Positions 24,277 through 37,150 of a stretch of DNA of 64,000 bases are shown here, one piece after another (position 1 is the first letter of the stretch; each line of letters begins with the position of its first letter). Under the pieces are notes generated by a model. The model saw only the letters and a list, made by a program, of their open reading frames with translations, was not told where the DNA came from and ran no database searches. Made by a program: the position numbers and the translations under genes. The stretch is taken from contig CANUEZ040000213.1 of assembly GCA_948099385.1 (NCBI GenBank), forward strand, positions 868,001 to 932,000. Direction: 5' to 3'. The stretch comes from Fasciola hepatica. Its lineage: Eukaryota > Platyhelminthes > Trematoda > Plagiorchiida > Fasciolidae.

Positions 24277-27200
24277 CATAACAACAGTTTCCCTCTGTAA
24301 TTACTATTGTCAAACTCATCAATCTTATGACATTTCACGCACCCAACTTTAGCACATGTCTATTCCTTCTTACTGGTCACACAATTCACATATAATTTCA
24401 CACCAAAGTTGAAAAGGATCATTAGATTTTAGTATGTAGTAGAGACCCCGGACTTATTGCATGTTTATTCAACTCTGTTATCTAGAACTATTTGCAAATG
24501 ATGAATCATATTATCTAGAACTATATTTATTCCCAGTTACTCCGTACTACGTAGTAAATGCCTGATGGATGAAGTGAAAATAATTTTTATTGTGCAGCAT
24601 GCCTTTTCATGAATCAATGGAAATTTTCATTGAGATTGTGTTAGAATTGATTCCTGGTATCCTAGACAGAGTTTTCTAATACTTCAAATAAATGCAAAAT
24701 TTATTAGTTTGAATGATTCGATGAGAGCGCAGAAATCAAAACAAATGATTTGGGCGAAAAGAGTTGTTCAGTACGTGATGGATTAATCACGATGACCCGA
24801 GCAGTGGGTTGAACAGTCCGATGCTTTTTGTTCGGTAATACTGGTGTGGGTGTGTACAAGTGTTTACTATATAAGCTTGAAAAACGAAGGTGAAAATTAC
24901 ATAAATCTACGGCAGAGGAACTGCACTTTCCTGGGTCATTTTGAACGGAGTGTGTCGTTGGACGATCTACCGGCAAACATCATTCGTTCCGTTATCGCTC
25001 ACGTGATTATTCGCACACACGATTCTATTGGATACGCTCGTTATAGCGGAATATATTAAGCAAAATAAATTTAATAATATTATCATCCTTCTTGTCAGTT
25101 TCAAACTTGCTGAGCAAACATGTCAGTTGCTGTTCTCTTTCTGGTCCTCGGTTTAGAGCTAAACAGTCATATTCCAAGAGGTATGTTCATAAACCCGAGT
25201 GCAATTTCCTTAAACTAAAAATGATTTATTTTTTAAATGGTAAACTGTTGTGAAACTGCAGGACAAATTGTAAATTAGTCTGTCTGTGAAATGTTTGCTT
25301 TCCATGCTGAATAAGTTCTCCTTAAATGAGAAAGGATACGCACCTATCAGTAATCGAAATATTTATTCCCTAGGGTATATCCACACGTTCTGAGTTTTGT
25401 TTGAGCAAGGTCGTCGTGCTAAAGACTTGGAAATAGAAACTCTAAATTGAAGCCCTCAATCAATGCGGTTCAAAGTTTGTACTACGTATTTGGAATCTTT
25501 AGCTCGTGGCTGTCCTGAAAGATGCTACCCATGTTCATATTCCAAGGTAGATAACACTTGTTACAAGTCCTGACTGGTATATGACTAATCCATTCCCGAT
25601 TTCAAAGTGGTCATCTGCAACCACTAACTATACCGTCAACTGTTATGTTCATGGAATCTGTCCCTTCCGTTTAAAAGATGAACATCTTGGAAAATTGGGT
25701 TATAAGTAGTGATGGAAGCTTATTGTTTATCCCTGGGAAGAAACTAAAAAGGTGGCAGTCTTCTTTGAAGTCGTAGTCTAACGTATATTAGAACGTCAAT
25801 TACCAAACAGGCTTGCTTTCAATGCTTCAAGCTTTAGGCCCGATAAAGCATATTTTATCGGCACGGCATTTAAGATGACTAAAAATGAAAACATGAAGGA
25901 ACATGACGGAGGCAATGTTAGATTACGTATCCGCTGTGATATGGTGCCCGCAATACCTCACGACAGAGGAAAAAGGGCATTTCCCAGGTCTAGCAACCTT
26001 GAAGTAAAAGATTACATATCTTAGCGCAGTTCATTCGTCCTTCCGTGTATGGTCACATTTTGTGGCAGAGACAAAGGTAATAAGTTGAAGAAAGTTAGTC
26101 CGGCTTCCAGTGCCCTTCATGTGACTGGTCTCTCCACTGGTCTCCCACAACAACCGTTATAACTCCCATAATGACTTGCTTAAAGCTGTCAACTATTCTC
26201 AACTGGTCACTAATTAATGTTTATGCAATCAGGATGCGACTCTTTTGGTATGCACACAGCATTTCTTTGTAGCAAGCTGTATAACCTGCTTTAGGACGTT
26301 AAGCTTTAGGCCTTTCAGCGAAGGACAAATTACCTAAGGTCGGCCAACCAGCGGGTCTTTGCTTTCAGCATCTTCGTGCTGATACAGACGGACACCTTAG
26401 AAAGCTTCATATTCACTAAAGAATCAGGTGAGATAAGAAACAGTTGTATGGGACGGATTTTGGAATGGTCTGTGGTTTAAAAATGCCAAATTAGATAACA
26501 GTATGATGTGTTTTACTGCCCCATTTTGTTCGTTCTCTTGTGGAACATGACGAAACATATCATTCGATTGCCTTGCTACACTGACTGACCGTTGAAGAAC
26601 ACTAGCCTATGCTACAATCAACCCTCATTTTCAAAAGTATTGACAGAGCAATTGCAAGGCTAACTGTTTGGTGAGGGTCGCTTCAAAACTGAACCTAGTT
26701 AGGGGCGACTACTTGCATTCTGAACTCCAAATTCTTTCATAATCTAAGGCGACCATAGCGTGAAACATTTTCACATATGCTACTTTTTGAGTGTCTAGGT
26801 CATCTGAGGTACCCATGAAATTAAACAAATATTCCACAACTCCTGTTCGTCCAAATGATTTGTTTCCTATTCAATTAGAACCAATCTAGTAAAGGAGTTG
26901 GTACTTATCTGAAACGACTCAGTTGTCGTATTTCCAACTAAATCATGCACTTTCATAAGATTTTGCCTCTTTTGGGTAACGAAGTGATGAGCACATGTTC
27001 CATATACTACAGAGGGGTCAAACTACCTCTTGAAAACCTGTATTTGTGTGGATTTCTGATGGCCAATCCTGGAGAATTTCCAAAAACCAAGCACCAAAAA
27101 ACGACCTACTCAACGTCGTCTACTTCCAAACACTTTTCGAAGATAGAAATTTTCTTTGTGTCTCGGTCTTACCCCCACGAATTTCTCATCCCTACTTCTA

Positions 27201-27663
27201 GCACAAACCGGTGGATGGTGGCAGATTTTGATCAAACCCCAGGTTCAATTGTGTATTTTTGTTTGTCATAGACAAACTAAATCAGCGCGAAATATAACAG
27301 TGAGTGAGACAGCTACAAATCTATTTTTGGGCAATAAACTCAACAAAATATGACACAAGATGATCTTGGGAAATTCTCTGAAGACCACAACGATGATGGT
27401 GCTGGTGATGGGTGACTTGTACACAACGTAAAACATGCTGAAAAAGATCTGAGGAAACAATTGATAACCCATCACCCATGAGGCAAGGTGGGAACGTCTT
27501 ATGTTAGACGTATTCATGAAAACCAAGAGAGAAATACCGGTTAACAGACTGTCGGTAAATTATCAGCTAGCACACCATCATCCGAAGTTGCTTGATTTTT
27601 GTTGCAGTGCGAATAGTTTTACGATTTTAGTTGATAAACATGTGTTTTAATTCTAATCTGCAG

Positions 27664-28062
27664 ATGAATGAAGAGCAAAGGTCAGATGGCTTAATCAAAA
27701 TAGATTATGAAGTGGATAAAAAAGAACCAATGACCCTTACTGTGAAATTTGGAGCAGGAATATAACAAGTCCGCCGTGGCAGCCATTCGGATGAACTCGA
27801 AGCTGTCAAACATCGAGGTGTGTTCGCGAATCAAATGGCAAATGCTCATTTGTTTTTCTCTTCGTACACAGAACTAGCTTTTCGCATAGATATATTTGTG
27901 AGTGAATGGACAGTGATTTTCTTCTTTTTTGCAGTCTACTGTTTGTCCAACAAACCACTGTTTATGCGTAAGTTGATTTTCAGTGTAAAACTGAGTTTTC
28001 ATTTATTTACAGGTTTGGTCGCTTCGTCTGAAAATGTTTCTTGTACCTTAAACCCAAGCTGA
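27664..28062 (+). other. Candidate cluster of very small exons (copy 2)
   Basis: An acceptor CTAATCTGCAG precedes ATGAATGAAG at 27,664, opening a 33-codon frame that stops at a TAA. Further on, a pyrimidine-rich acceptor ending ACACAG precedes a 26-bp segment (27,872-27,897) followed by GTGAGT. A 37-bp candidate intron ends in TTTTTTGCAG. A 33-bp segment (27,935-27,967) with no stop in any frame follows, then GTAAGTTG and a 45-bp candidate intron ending TTTACAG at 28,012. The arrangement resembles tiny-exon genes of flukes. Against it, in copy 1 the 37-bp intron is only 26 bp, which is too short to splice. No product is proposed. Confidence 0.25.
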
Positions 28063-28106
28063 TTAAACAACACTGAGTTACATTGGTCATTCCTCCCTTT
28101 ATGTGG

Positions 28107-28367
28107 TCAGCAATTCAATGATATTTTTAACGGACTTAAAGGCAATGAACTGCCGCTTTCGAACTCACCCAAAGGAGGTAGAGTTCTTTTCTGGGCATCT
28201 TGGAGTGAGCGGCTGATTTTATCAGGAATAGACTTCCCATTATTAGGGGCGGCATAAAAAAATCTATCTGCCCCATGATGATCCACATGGAAATGATAAA
28301 TTCCACTACCGGTGAGCTGAACTCTCCTTTTAAGGTCATCAGGTATAGTCCTATCGACCGACAACAC
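28107..28367 (-). other. Copy 2 version of the 86-codon open frame
   Basis: Encodes the same peptide as 5,803-6,063 without change. See that entry for the splice-site and selection arguments. Confidence 0.3.
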
Positions 28368-31300
28368 ATTTAGCTTATGGCAATGTTATTCGTGCTGCCT
28401 TCAAGGCCCGCGTTTTAATCAAGTACCAATGTGAGATACATGGACAAAGGGCAGAAATAATATTAATAATAATATTAATCTTTAAAGTTAAAATAGCTAT
28501 TAAGAAAAGGACTAACTGCAGGAGTTCTGAAAGATCATATGAGGTTCACCAATTACGTGGCCGCTCGATAGGAAAAATTTCAATGTGCTAGAAAATGTTG
28601 GTACAATGAAATACAGCTTAATAACACAGGCACGAATTAACTTGCAGCCTGTTGCTAGTTTCCATAGAAGAGTTATGGAACCGACCACTTACACCTACGA
28701 TCATCCGAAATGAGTCTGTTGCAGCTTTCGACCAGGCGCTTCAACTCGGTTTGAATAGGATTCCAATAACTGCACTAAGGAACTCCACATTGAAGCGGAC
28801 GTGCTAATTAACGGAGTGCAGAATCATATGAGTATCGTTTTAACTCCCACCTATCTGAAAACGTTCACAAAATACGCACGGAGAAAAAGCCGAGATAACC
28901 ACATACGGGTTTGTTTGTTTTCTAAGCATTAGCTTCCATTTCGTAATACTGCAGAACAGCATGTGCAGTCGAAAGAAAGTAGTATGCTCAAGGGAGTAAA
29001 CCGCACTCGTGCTACAGACGCTTCTACATTCTTCCTTGTCAAAGGTTTCTTTCTTATCATTAGTGCGTGTGGCTTAGCCGAAACCTGTCACTTGTTCATA
29101 AATGGAACACATAATGAGCTCCTTTTCCGTAAGGTCCTATATGGAAGAAAAGTTATAAAAACAATCTACAGAGCTTGATCGATTGATCTATTTTTTAGAG
29201 TCCGGCCATTTGCTGATTTCCTACGGGTTAATGTCGGTGATGAGCTTCTGGAGCAGCTTATTTGTAAAACGTCACCAAATATTTACGATCTAGCTGCATA
29301 CTGTGCCATTCGAAACTGTTAAGTATTGCCTAAATTAAACACCACATGTGGATTTCAAGTTTGGGGTTGTTCTAGTGTATTTTTGTCGTAAACAATGGCA
29401 CATCGCTGTCCAAGTTTGTATATTAGGAATTTAATCCGTAATCTGATTCTAAGATCTTTTTCACGATTCCAATGCTCCATTTTCAGTCAACAATTACATG
29501 AAGAGTTGTACGTAAATCCGGGATTTTGAGATATTTCCTTGCAGCGTTTTCACTGTTTGACCTTTTGCCTTAAACTGCAATAACTGGTATTCATCTATTG
29601 ATCAAATGCACCCTGGATGGACGCCAAAATCATCCAGATACTTGTATTTTCCAACTGTCTTCGTGTTCAGCTGGGCTGGGTGGTCACAAGAAATGGTCCG
29701 AAAAACAATTGGTCTGTTGACGGAAGGGAAAAGTGGGTGAGTAAGGAAAGAAGTAGATCACGTAAAATAACTTTTGGTGTGCCAGTGCAGAATGTTTACT
29801 AGAAATAAAATGTTCAAACTTTCAATAAATTTAAATCGATCTGAACGTGTTTGACTAGAAGTTTTCAAAATAGTTTAGTTAGCCAGATAAACAAGACTTT
29901 TTATTGAATTAACTTCAGGAGAAGATCTCGAAAATTGGGGCACTCAACCCCAGCACGGTCTTGATTTGTTAGACAATTTTTACGAAATTCCAACCTCATT
30001 TAACGTCACTAGGAAGCGCCCATTTTGGGTAATCAATCAACAAAACAATCAAACCCATATGCTATCAATGACTCAATCAGTCCGTCAGTTATCAAGTTAT
30101 TCGTTATTATCCATTTGCAAAAAATTACTTCATTTACCTAGTGGATAACATCGACTGCAAGTCGGACAATTATACTTTTCCGTCATGTTTTATTCTCTAA
30201 TAATTTTGTGCACAGCGACTTCCTGTATTGTAATCATTTTGATACATTATTAAAATACTAAACAACATCTTCCGCAAAGATATCCTTCGGATAAACTCTC
30301 CAGATAGAAGTTCAACTTATTACACTGAAGGGAGGACGTTGGTTTGTCCTGCAGCGAAGTTTGTTTTGTCTCACAAATGTTGATACAGGCCAAGTGGACT
30401 GTAACAAGCTTGTAAAGTTGTTCTGCGCACTACTATTTGTCTCTTCGATCAGGTTCTTGGTGATACCGAATCGCTGATGCCAATGATAAGGTGCATCCTA
30501 GCCAAGATTCTGATATGCGATAACGGCCTACGAGACGTATTTCGAACGGATTCAGCGGCAACAGTCAGTTTAAATCCAAAAGGTCACTACCAACAGAGCA
30601 CGTGCACTGACGATGCTACACCGACTGGTGATGAAATGTTTGCGACCTCTACGCCAAGCTCGGTGATCAGAACATCATGATAACCAACAGCCTGAGCTAC
30701 AACCGACTGAAACATAAAAAACCATTGAAATCAAAACTTCTGATGCGAAGCAGACAACCTCAACGCAAGTATCGCTTTAATACCAGGAAAGAGTGTACGG
30801 AAAGTCTGGTACGACTCACACGTTTGTACGTGTTTTTTGAAATGAACCTCTGGCCTGCGGTCGTACGCACAACTCACGGTTGCTGTCAAGAATTAAATCT
30901 GTTTTAGGGGCCTCCGAATCTTCTGCCCCGCGGAACACTTCCCTATTTGGTAGCTTTTCACTGACAGTGTCCCCCCCTTGAATTGATGTACTTTGCTGTA
31001 TAATAAATAAAAAAGAAAGCAAAAAGCAAAAATATATTACGTAGATGTATTCGTGGAGAGAAACCAAGTGTATGGAAAAATCTTTTGTGAATCAAAAGTT
31101 TCAAACTGTTCAGCCTTGAATAAATTTGAGCCCAACACGCGTGTGAACCGATCGTGAGTATGGTGTGCCTTTTACCAACAGAGCTAGGAGAGAATACTCA
31201 TTCACTTGCACGTTACTTGTTCAAAAAGGGTCGGCAGGATTTCCCTATACTTCAGTCGGTTTCTACCAGAGGAAAACACTGTAAAGTATCGTTTATGATT

Positions 31301-31706
31301 GACTGCTTAGCAGATTAGTGAGTGGGAGTAAGTCAGATAGCATCATGACCCAAAAGTGACATTCAGAAAGACACAAAGTATGTATAAAAAGCACATCTAT
31401 GAAGCAGGCGTCACACAACCAGCTATTGGCCAACGAAAATTTTACATTATTAGTCGTGTGATTGTAATTGTATGCACAGAAAGATACGCAGATGGCTGAG
31501 GGGTGGGTAGAATGATCAGACTGCATTCTGGTCACTGCTACCTACTTGAGTTTTCTTCAGCGCACTTTGGTTTGTGAATCCCTCCTCACTATATTGCTCT
31601 TTCACCTTCAAATTCACCACTCTTCTAAAAAGAAGATCATTCAGATCCACGCTTGAACAGTCACCGCGGCCTAGTTCCCCGTTAGAACTGAGAGGTCATA
31701 CCCTTG

Positions 31707-34700
31707 GCTTCGGATATTTTCCAACGCGTGTGAACTGATCGTAAGCATGGTGTGCCTTTTAATAACAGAGCTATGAGAGAATACTCATTCACTTGGACGT
31801 TACTTGTTCAAAAAGGGTCGCAAGGATGAATCCAAAAGTATTTGAACTAAGAGAGCATCTAATTGCTACTGATCGTATTAGATAAAATGAAATGTTTGCT
31901 TTGTGCATTCACTTGACTAAGGAACTACAAAGCAAGTCAGATTAATTTATAGGCAAACCTAGACTGTAATTACGGAACTGTCCGCCACTCCTTGACTTCT
32001 GATAGTGTGATGGGCCCACCTTGACTTAAATCATTTCAAGAATATTGATCTGCCAAATAAAGGCAAGCAACCAACCTCTTATTGCACCAAATGTGATTCA
32101 TAGGTTATATTAATGTCCATCCTTGTGCACCTGAAACGAAACTGCCCATCCTAATCGCCAGTACCATGCATCGGGCTGCTTTTGAAAGTAGACTATTTAG
32201 TCGAGTCAAGCTTCGATGAGTTTCATGTGAATCAATTTACCCTACAGGTTAGTGAGTGGGTGAGTTGGGAGAGGGTGTGTGACATAGAAGGGCCTATTCT
32301 TAGTCCACCTCAAGCGTTTTATCTTGGAGGCCTAGAGCATGATAGAACCATAACAAGCACACAAGCTAATTTGTTCCAATGATTTGGGACTGAGTTAGCA
32401 TGCAGGTCGATGACAGATTGACTGCCGAGCCAGGCCAACGAGTAGTTCCAAAATGAAGACAATCACTGAAGCAAATCACTTGCACGGACACAAAAATACG
32501 TGAACGTGTTACTTGACTTGCAAGGCGGATAACGCGGGATGCGAGTACACGGTAGGTCACACAAACGGAGACTTAACTGTTACCAAGACCGCTTTAGGGT
32601 ATCCTTGCAGCACCCTAACAGGGGACAACAATATCTGCACTACTGATGACATACCGTTGTTCCATTAAAATGGCTCAATTGAATTTATGCCCAACTCCGC
32701 CTAATTACTGTCGCAAGTGATGGATCTCTTCTTTCTACCTGTGCATTCACCATGGTTTGGCAACAAAGGCGGACAAAAAACACCACGTAACTGGGGACAA
32801 ATCGATAAACAATTAAAATTAGTTTCATAATTTTCTGGTTTGAGGGGTTGGATGGAGCACTGGGTAAAACTTTGGGGAAAACACGTGACCAGCACCGATC
32901 ATGTGGCCATCACCGCGGGCTTCAGACCATGTGGTCCCGAAATCAATCCAGGCAGTTTTCGGCAATTCATCTGGCGTTCTCGAATTTACTCTGACTTCCT
33001 CCGAAGATATTATACCTTTGTGGAAATAAGGAAGTAAGAGATTATTTTACGATCTTTCATATCAAGTCAAGTCAGCAGTAGCTTTATACATCTGAATCAG
33101 CGGATTTTCAGGGTTCAAACCATATCTGTGCGTATGGGAGTGGGGAATGGGGAAATAAAAATAAACTGTGGTAATTTTCATCCAAGCAAACCTTTCTGTA
33201 AGTCCTAGATAATTTTTGTCACAATACTCGCCTTAGTCGAGCTTCCCGGATGGCTGCACGAAAGTGGAGCCCTAGGCTATATGCCTTCTGCTAATCTTTA
33301 CTGATGAGTAGACTCACGCTTCAGCCATGCCTAAAGAAACTGTTTATAAAACCATGTTTGTCCTTTTTGGCTCTAAGCAATCCACGTTTACTGAACCTTT
33401 TTCGAATTTGTTCGGCTCTGTCCATTAGAATTGTAATTCATTGAGCTCCATTTCAAGGTGAATTTCCATGTTTTTCGTTCGCCACTGAAAAGAACGTAGA
33501 AAACTCGCATCTCACAATTTATATATTTCATCTGTTCGTATGAAGTAGATTGAGGGGCTTAAAGTTCCAAGCTTCTTGAATATGGCTTTTTCGGTGAAAT
33601 GAATAATTAAATGGGAATCTAAAAAATTATTTTTTCTTTCCCAAGCAAAGCCAAAAGAGCACTATGGTGGGCGAAAACAATCAATATTAGTTTGAAATAT
33701 GTGCATTATCACTGATTTGGTGTATAAATATGAAGTGTATCGCCTCGGTTGAGGAATTTTGATAGTTGCACATTACTGAATTTATTATTTCCATCAGAAA
33801 TCATTTATCGTCGTCAAGATCTAATTGGGTTTTATCCTAACTGACAATGAATCTTTTGCGACCAGAACTACAGGCCCACAGATCAGCTTTTATTTGAAGG
33901 TGTGTCCCGTATGATTTCTTCTGAGCTTATTTTTCCACGTTAATGACTAGATAGAAGAGTTGTACACTCAAGATGAGTACGTGTACATACTTTTTTCGAT
34001 GCAAGGTTTTCCAGGAACAAACACCACGAATATGAGTAGCAGGAGATTCGCTTAGATTGACATATAAAGTATCAACTTTGAAAACCATGGTCGCAGCCGT
34101 TTTATCTGGCCTGACAGGAATAACAAGAAATACGTATCCACTGAGGCTCTACTTTGATTTGAACCCACAGCGAATGATTGTCAGTCACACTCCCAACCAC
34201 TAGGCTACGCGAGCTGATTCTAAACAATTTGCCCAACTTCACTACTACAAGATAAATCGCCCTGTGAATCACTCACTTTTGAACTGCAAAGAATCAACGT
34301 TCTATGGTGTTGAGAATGAGGCACAGGCTAAACATCTGTGCTTGCTCAGTCAGAAACCTGGAAATGGTAAATCATTTGCACTGCTTGAAATAGTTCGTCT
34401 TCACGCCCGCACTGTGACGAGGTCACTTCCTCATGTTCCTCATATTCTGGCTTCATTGTTGCTGACGTACCGAAGACCGTTGAAGTAGCTGTAATAGGGA
34501 TTATTCTCACTGTGTTCGACCGCATATCCCCGGTAAGGTTTTGATCTACAACTCTCAACTTCAGCCAACTTGCTGCGGACGTGTACTACTACTCAGGTTT
34601 GCCCGATTGTCAGTAGGATTAGTTTTGTTTGTCGATAGATGCTGGAGAAACAGATACTGTTTCTTCTTCTCCGACATGCGGGTTTTACGTGCTTCGGATA

Positions 34701-34711
34701 TTTTCCAACGC
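31707..34711. mobile_element. 2,984-bp insertion flanked by 21-bp direct repeats
   Basis: GCTTCGGATATTTTCCAACG plus one further C occurs at 31,707-31,727 and again at 34,691-34,711. Copy 1 has this sequence once (2,443-2,463), with continuous homology on both sides, so copy 1 is the empty site. The left end of the insert (31,728-31,830) resembles flanking sequence at 31,144-31,235. The insert holds a tRNA-derived SINE (34,150-34,214) and unrecognised sequence. No terminal inverted repeats, poly-A or transposase are seen. Copy 3 contains most of the insert but lost both ends by deletion. Confidence 0.6.
34150..34214 (-). mobile_element. tRNA-derived SINE head
   Basis: On the minus strand TAGCCTAGTGG (34,198-34,208) is a match to the tRNA/pol III A box and GGGTTCAAATC (34,156-34,166) to the B box, about 31 nt apart. 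There is no acceptor stem to make a tRNA gene. The SINE body probably continues to about 34,020. Confidence 0.7.
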
Positions 34712-34864
34712 ATCATACTGACTTATATGGATGATGACTATGCCAAGTGCCCTAAATTTATCCTGCTGTCGTCGATGATGAGCCTGGTGATTTAAATTCA
34801 ACTCCAGTGACTTATTTCGGGTCTTGTGTAGTGTTTTGACTAAAGGGATTTCCTCTCTGTGGTT

Positions 34865-34990
34865 TCAAATATTTGTGTTGGTTGTAGCTCAGGTTGTTGG
34901 TTGCTATGATGTTCTGATCGCTGAGCTTGGTGTTTAGATTGCAAACGTTTTATCACCAATTGAGGTGAGATCGTCAGTGCCATCAGCAAC
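34865..34990 (-). repeat. Short dispersed repeat (family S) in copy 2
   Basis: Partner of 2,185-2,300 in the inverted arm. About 85 bp of it survives in copy 3 at 62,870-62,956 as an island between two deletions. Confidence 0.6.
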
Positions 34991-35688
34991 GTCGCGACGA
35001 GCAATTTTAACGATTTTCTAAAATGCCAAGGTCAGTTCACGGGTGACAGATATAGTAATCAACTCAAACACCGTAGCTAGAGAAAATATATTGAAAGAAC
35101 TACCAAAAGGTGAGTATCCTTCGAACTGTCCGAGTGGGAGCGACTCAAGGAGTATTTTGTTTGCAATTTTCTAATTTTTCCTCATCAATTGCGGATGTTA
35201 AGACCCCAGGCTGTATAGTAAAATGAAAAAATAAAAATGAAATTGCCAAAAAAGTGAAATGAACCATTTTGAAAAGATCCTAATTGTTGGTCCCGAAATC
35301 TTGGTCACAATCGTTTCACCGTCAGAGGAGTAGATGCCGGTAAAAAGATGTTGTTAGCTCAAATGAGAATAAAACGCTTTCTCTACTCATTGGGAATGTG
35401 TATGGGAGTGTAGTGAATTTTGAGAGTCGTCCGTTAGCCTTGATTAACCGACGAAATAACTTTCATCGAACAACCTTGTGTTTCTAAAAAGGGGACTTCC
35501 CGTCCATGCGCTTTTCTAATGATTCAAGTGAAATCAAAGTGTGAACGGGGACAAATGGTTCCAAGTTTGGGTTTTCGTTACTCGGAGCCCAAAGGCACAG
35601 CTAATGACTGAAATGAGATTGTGAGGAAAAAACCCCAACTCCGGAGTGTGTAAGTAAAGGAGTGATTAGAAAGGGTAGTACAGGGCAC

Positions 35689-35731
35689 GCATACCTGATG
35701 AGTAGCAATAAACGCGAAACCGATCGTGTTC
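35689..35731 (+). ncRNA. Decayed type I hammerhead ribozyme (copy 2)
   Basis: Inverted-repeat partner of the element at 1,423-1,465, unchanged across the core. Stem I strands are 35,689-35,694 and 35,726-35,731, CTGATGA is at 35,695-35,701, GAAA at 35,716-35,719, and the presumed cleavage triplet is ATC at 35,723-35,725. Weak stem II and the ATC in place of GTC suggest loss of activity. The matching part of copy 3 was deleted, so there is no third copy. Confidence 0.5.
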
Positions 35732-37150
35732 TTCCGGAGAAATTTTCTCCCGTCGTCCGTGTATGTTATTACTGACAACAAAAGCTTGCTGCTTAAAAGC
35801 AAGAAGCAGCTATCCGGAGCTTGTGAAAACCGGTAATCAAAGCCAACAGCATTACCAGTATTTGAAACCACTGAGAATAAAATGAGTCCAAGCTAGACGA
35901 CGTGTTTGATGGAATACAACTAATCAGTACTTAAGCACAGATAAAAACAGAGAATGCCAGAAGTGAGTGAGAATGACCTGATGCCTTGAAAGTGTGATAC
36001 TGAGTAACTTAGAATGCCAAAATTGTATCGGTCGATATACCTCTGGAGTAGGATTACTTCTACAATAAAAAATAACCTGACCGTAGGTGGTTCAGCGGCT
36101 ACTATGTCTGAGTTACGTTACCCAAATACTGCCACCATAAGTCAGCTTCAATGATTTAGAGCACTGTGGTCTCTCTGGGGTCGTCACTCGGCTCAAATTA
36201 TTAAGGCATGAAACTGCTGGTTCTCCTTGAAGGTCGGGTGAATCCCCTTGGATTTTCTGATGTCATTTCTGCTTCAATTATATACAAGCATAGCTTATAA
36301 TAAATCAAATTTCACGATGTTTGCACAGAGAGAACGACGTGCACTGATCCCATCATCATAGCATTTAATCTGAAGGGTCGATAACTCAGTGGATGAAATT
36401 ACACGTTAAACTTCCTCCCACAGTTGAAAAGACTGACATACCGTCTGTAGTTTGCCTCATGTGAGATTAAAACGGTGCAAATATTCTCCAAAACTGTCTC
36501 TTCATTTTCGTCTTTGCTTGACATGGAATCTAGTAGGTTCTCCATTGCAATTATATACAGTGCCTGCAAAAGTTTAGCACGATTGGTTTTCTGAAACGAA
36601 AGTCCCTGAACCCCTGGATATTCACGCGTTCTATTTTTTATTTTCACTGTGGTTTCTAGTTGTGCATCAGAGACACTTGAATCGGTTTATAACCAGAACT
36701 CGTATTCGCTTAACAATTGGACTCAGTGAAGCCATACTTCACAGCATAGGGATGCCCTTTCTGATGAAACTGATGTATCACAGCAACCTATTGGTTTCCT
36801 AATCGATGACCCGATGGGTGACACACAGCTATGAAAGTTTTGCTTGTCTCTTGGAGATAATCGATTTTGTTTACCAATAATGAGTATTTTGTTTGCATCT
36901 CTAAGTTCACATGAATTTCTCACCCTGTGTCTCCGTTAAATTTCGAAACACTGATTTTTGTATGGTTATTTGCATCGACAAGAACAACTATAATGTAAAC
37001 TCCTAGAAGATGGTTATTTAAATGATCATGAACTGTTTTGCCATTCGAGACATTTGTGCGTGCATTAAGTAGATGTGGTTGCAAAAGTGTGGTCATAAAC
37101 AAAATCTAAATGTGAAGATTGTTATGTTGAGCCACTTGGTGGTAAACTGT

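Larger units (their letters stand above)
22595..37150 (-). repeat. Copy 2: right arm of the large inverted repeat
   Basis: Reverse complement of 1-12,309 with two large differences. It carries a 2,984-bp insertion (31,728-34,711) and lacks 751 bp corresponding to 7,363-8,113, with the joint at about 26,797. It also lies inside the directly repeated segment that recurs from 48,630. At the old-codon position equivalent to about 5,240 in copy 1, copies 2 and 3 share a TAG where copy 1 has CAG, one of several states grouping 2 with 3. Confidence 0.93.

Noticed and set aside
26945..27271. 108-codon plus-strand frame in copy 2
   Set aside because: Copies 1 and 3 have a stop at the same place (CACTAA in place of CACCAA), so its length is an accident of one base.
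32182..33037. Open frames inside the 3-kb insertion, also in copy 3
   Set aside because: Short, on both strands, without recognisable motifs; near-identity of copies 2 and 3 explains their persistence.
33301..33330. CTGATGAG, also at 61,681, as a hammerhead core
   Set aside because: No GAAA follows a stem II and no stem I or cleavage triplet can be drawn.
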